Positions 5,747 through 5,960 of a stretch of DNA of 5,960 nt are shown here, in pieces. The notes under the pieces were generated by a model. The model was not told where the DNA came from and did no database searches. It saw only the letters and a program-made list of their open reading frames with translations. The position numbers were made by a program, and so were the translations under genes. The DNA comes from Bacteriovoracaceae bacterium. Its GTDB lineage: Bacteria > Bdellovibrionota > UBA1018. The DNA lies in NCBI GenBank assembly GCA_023250755.1, contig JAHFAC010000124.1, forward strand, positions 1-5,960, in the 5' to 3' direction. Each line of letters opens with the position of its first letter. Position 1 is the stretch's first letter.

Positions 5747-5960
5747 GTGGATGATTCTCGGGTCCCCCATCGTCAAAGCCCTTGGCCTTCGGATGTCCAT
5801 ACTGGTATGCACGCGCAAAATCCCCTGTCAGTGGGGCAGCCAATTTTTGGGCAAAATCCATTTTTTTTAGGCCTTTGTTCAAAATAAAAAACGCCATCAC
5901 GGCAACCGCCATCATGATGATGTACTCAGTCAAAGCCTGCCCTGAGTCATCCATGGTCTT
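5691..5960 (-). CDS. flp: Flp-type major prepilin with extended C-terminus (probably 5' partial)
   Basis: The frame contains SG/QALTEY, matching the Flp prepilin site G/XXXXEY (Glu +5, Tyr +6), followed by a hydrophobic helix (IIMMAVAVMAFFIL). Such proteins are cut by the TadV/CpaA peptidase and polymerise into the Tad pilus. The first Met in the window is at 5954, but it would leave a leader of only five residues with no positive charge. The frame stays open to the edge (codons AAG ACC), so the true start is probably upstream of the window. After the helix comes an unusually long tail: processed length is about 82 residues, against roughly 45-60 for most Flp proteins. The tail is rich in Gly, Lys, Arg and Pro, including FDDGGPENHPRARGGG. 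It could be a major pilin or an Flp-like minor subunit; no second copy is visible here. It is the most upstream gene seen, so the operon promoter must lie outside. Confidence 0.85.
   Translation of the reverse strand, partial: KTMDDSGQALTEYIIMMAVAVMAFFILNKGLKKMDFAQKLAAPLTGDFARAYQYGHPKAKGFDDGGPENHPRARGGGVSNFKLFINPRK

Overview
The window carries one compact operon for a Tad/Flp (tight-adherence) type IVc pilus. Every gene lies on the minus strand, so transcription runs from the right edge to the left edge. Both ends are cut: the first gene (flp) probably begins just beyond position 5960, and the last gene runs off at position 1. I found no convincing gene on the plus strand, no RNA gene, no mobile element, no CRISPR array and no gene-free stretch longer than about 25 bases.

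Layout in transcription order: (1) an Flp-type prepilin (5960-5691) with a G/QALTEY processing site and an unusually long C-terminal tail; (2) a TadE-type minor pilin (about 5746-5114, start unresolved) with G/QATVEF; (3) a second TadE/TadF-type minor pilin (5145-4591) with a TTG start and G/QSVLEF; (4) CpaB/RcpC, the SAF-domain periplasmic assembly factor (4598-3762); (5) CpaC/RcpA, the outer-membrane secretin (3739-2090); (6) a single open frame (2076-1, 692 codons in the window) encoding a TadZ/CpaE ParA/MinD-like ATPase fused to the TadA/CpaF secretion ATPase. Genes overlap or lie within about 25 bases of each other, which indicates one transcript with translational coupling.

Together they describe most of a pilus machine. 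Flp and the minor pilins are the substrates. CpaC is the outer-membrane channel and CpaB its periplasmic partner. The fused protein would supply both the localisation ATPase and the assembly motor. The prepilin peptidase (TadV/CpaA) and the platform proteins TadB/TadC are not visible; TadB/C would be expected to the left of the window.

The most interesting feature is the CpaE-CpaF fusion. I translated it codon by codon and found no in-frame stop. A Pro/Gly/Ala-rich linker joins the two ATPases, the TadZ part lacks the usual N-terminal receiver-like domain, and a perfect GC-rich inverted repeat sits exactly in the linker. The DNA has moderate GC. The pilin-first order, long Flp tail and CpaC sequence suggest a Bdellovibrio-like or other deltaproteobacterial-type Gram-negative, but this assignment rests on remembered family resemblance and is tentative.
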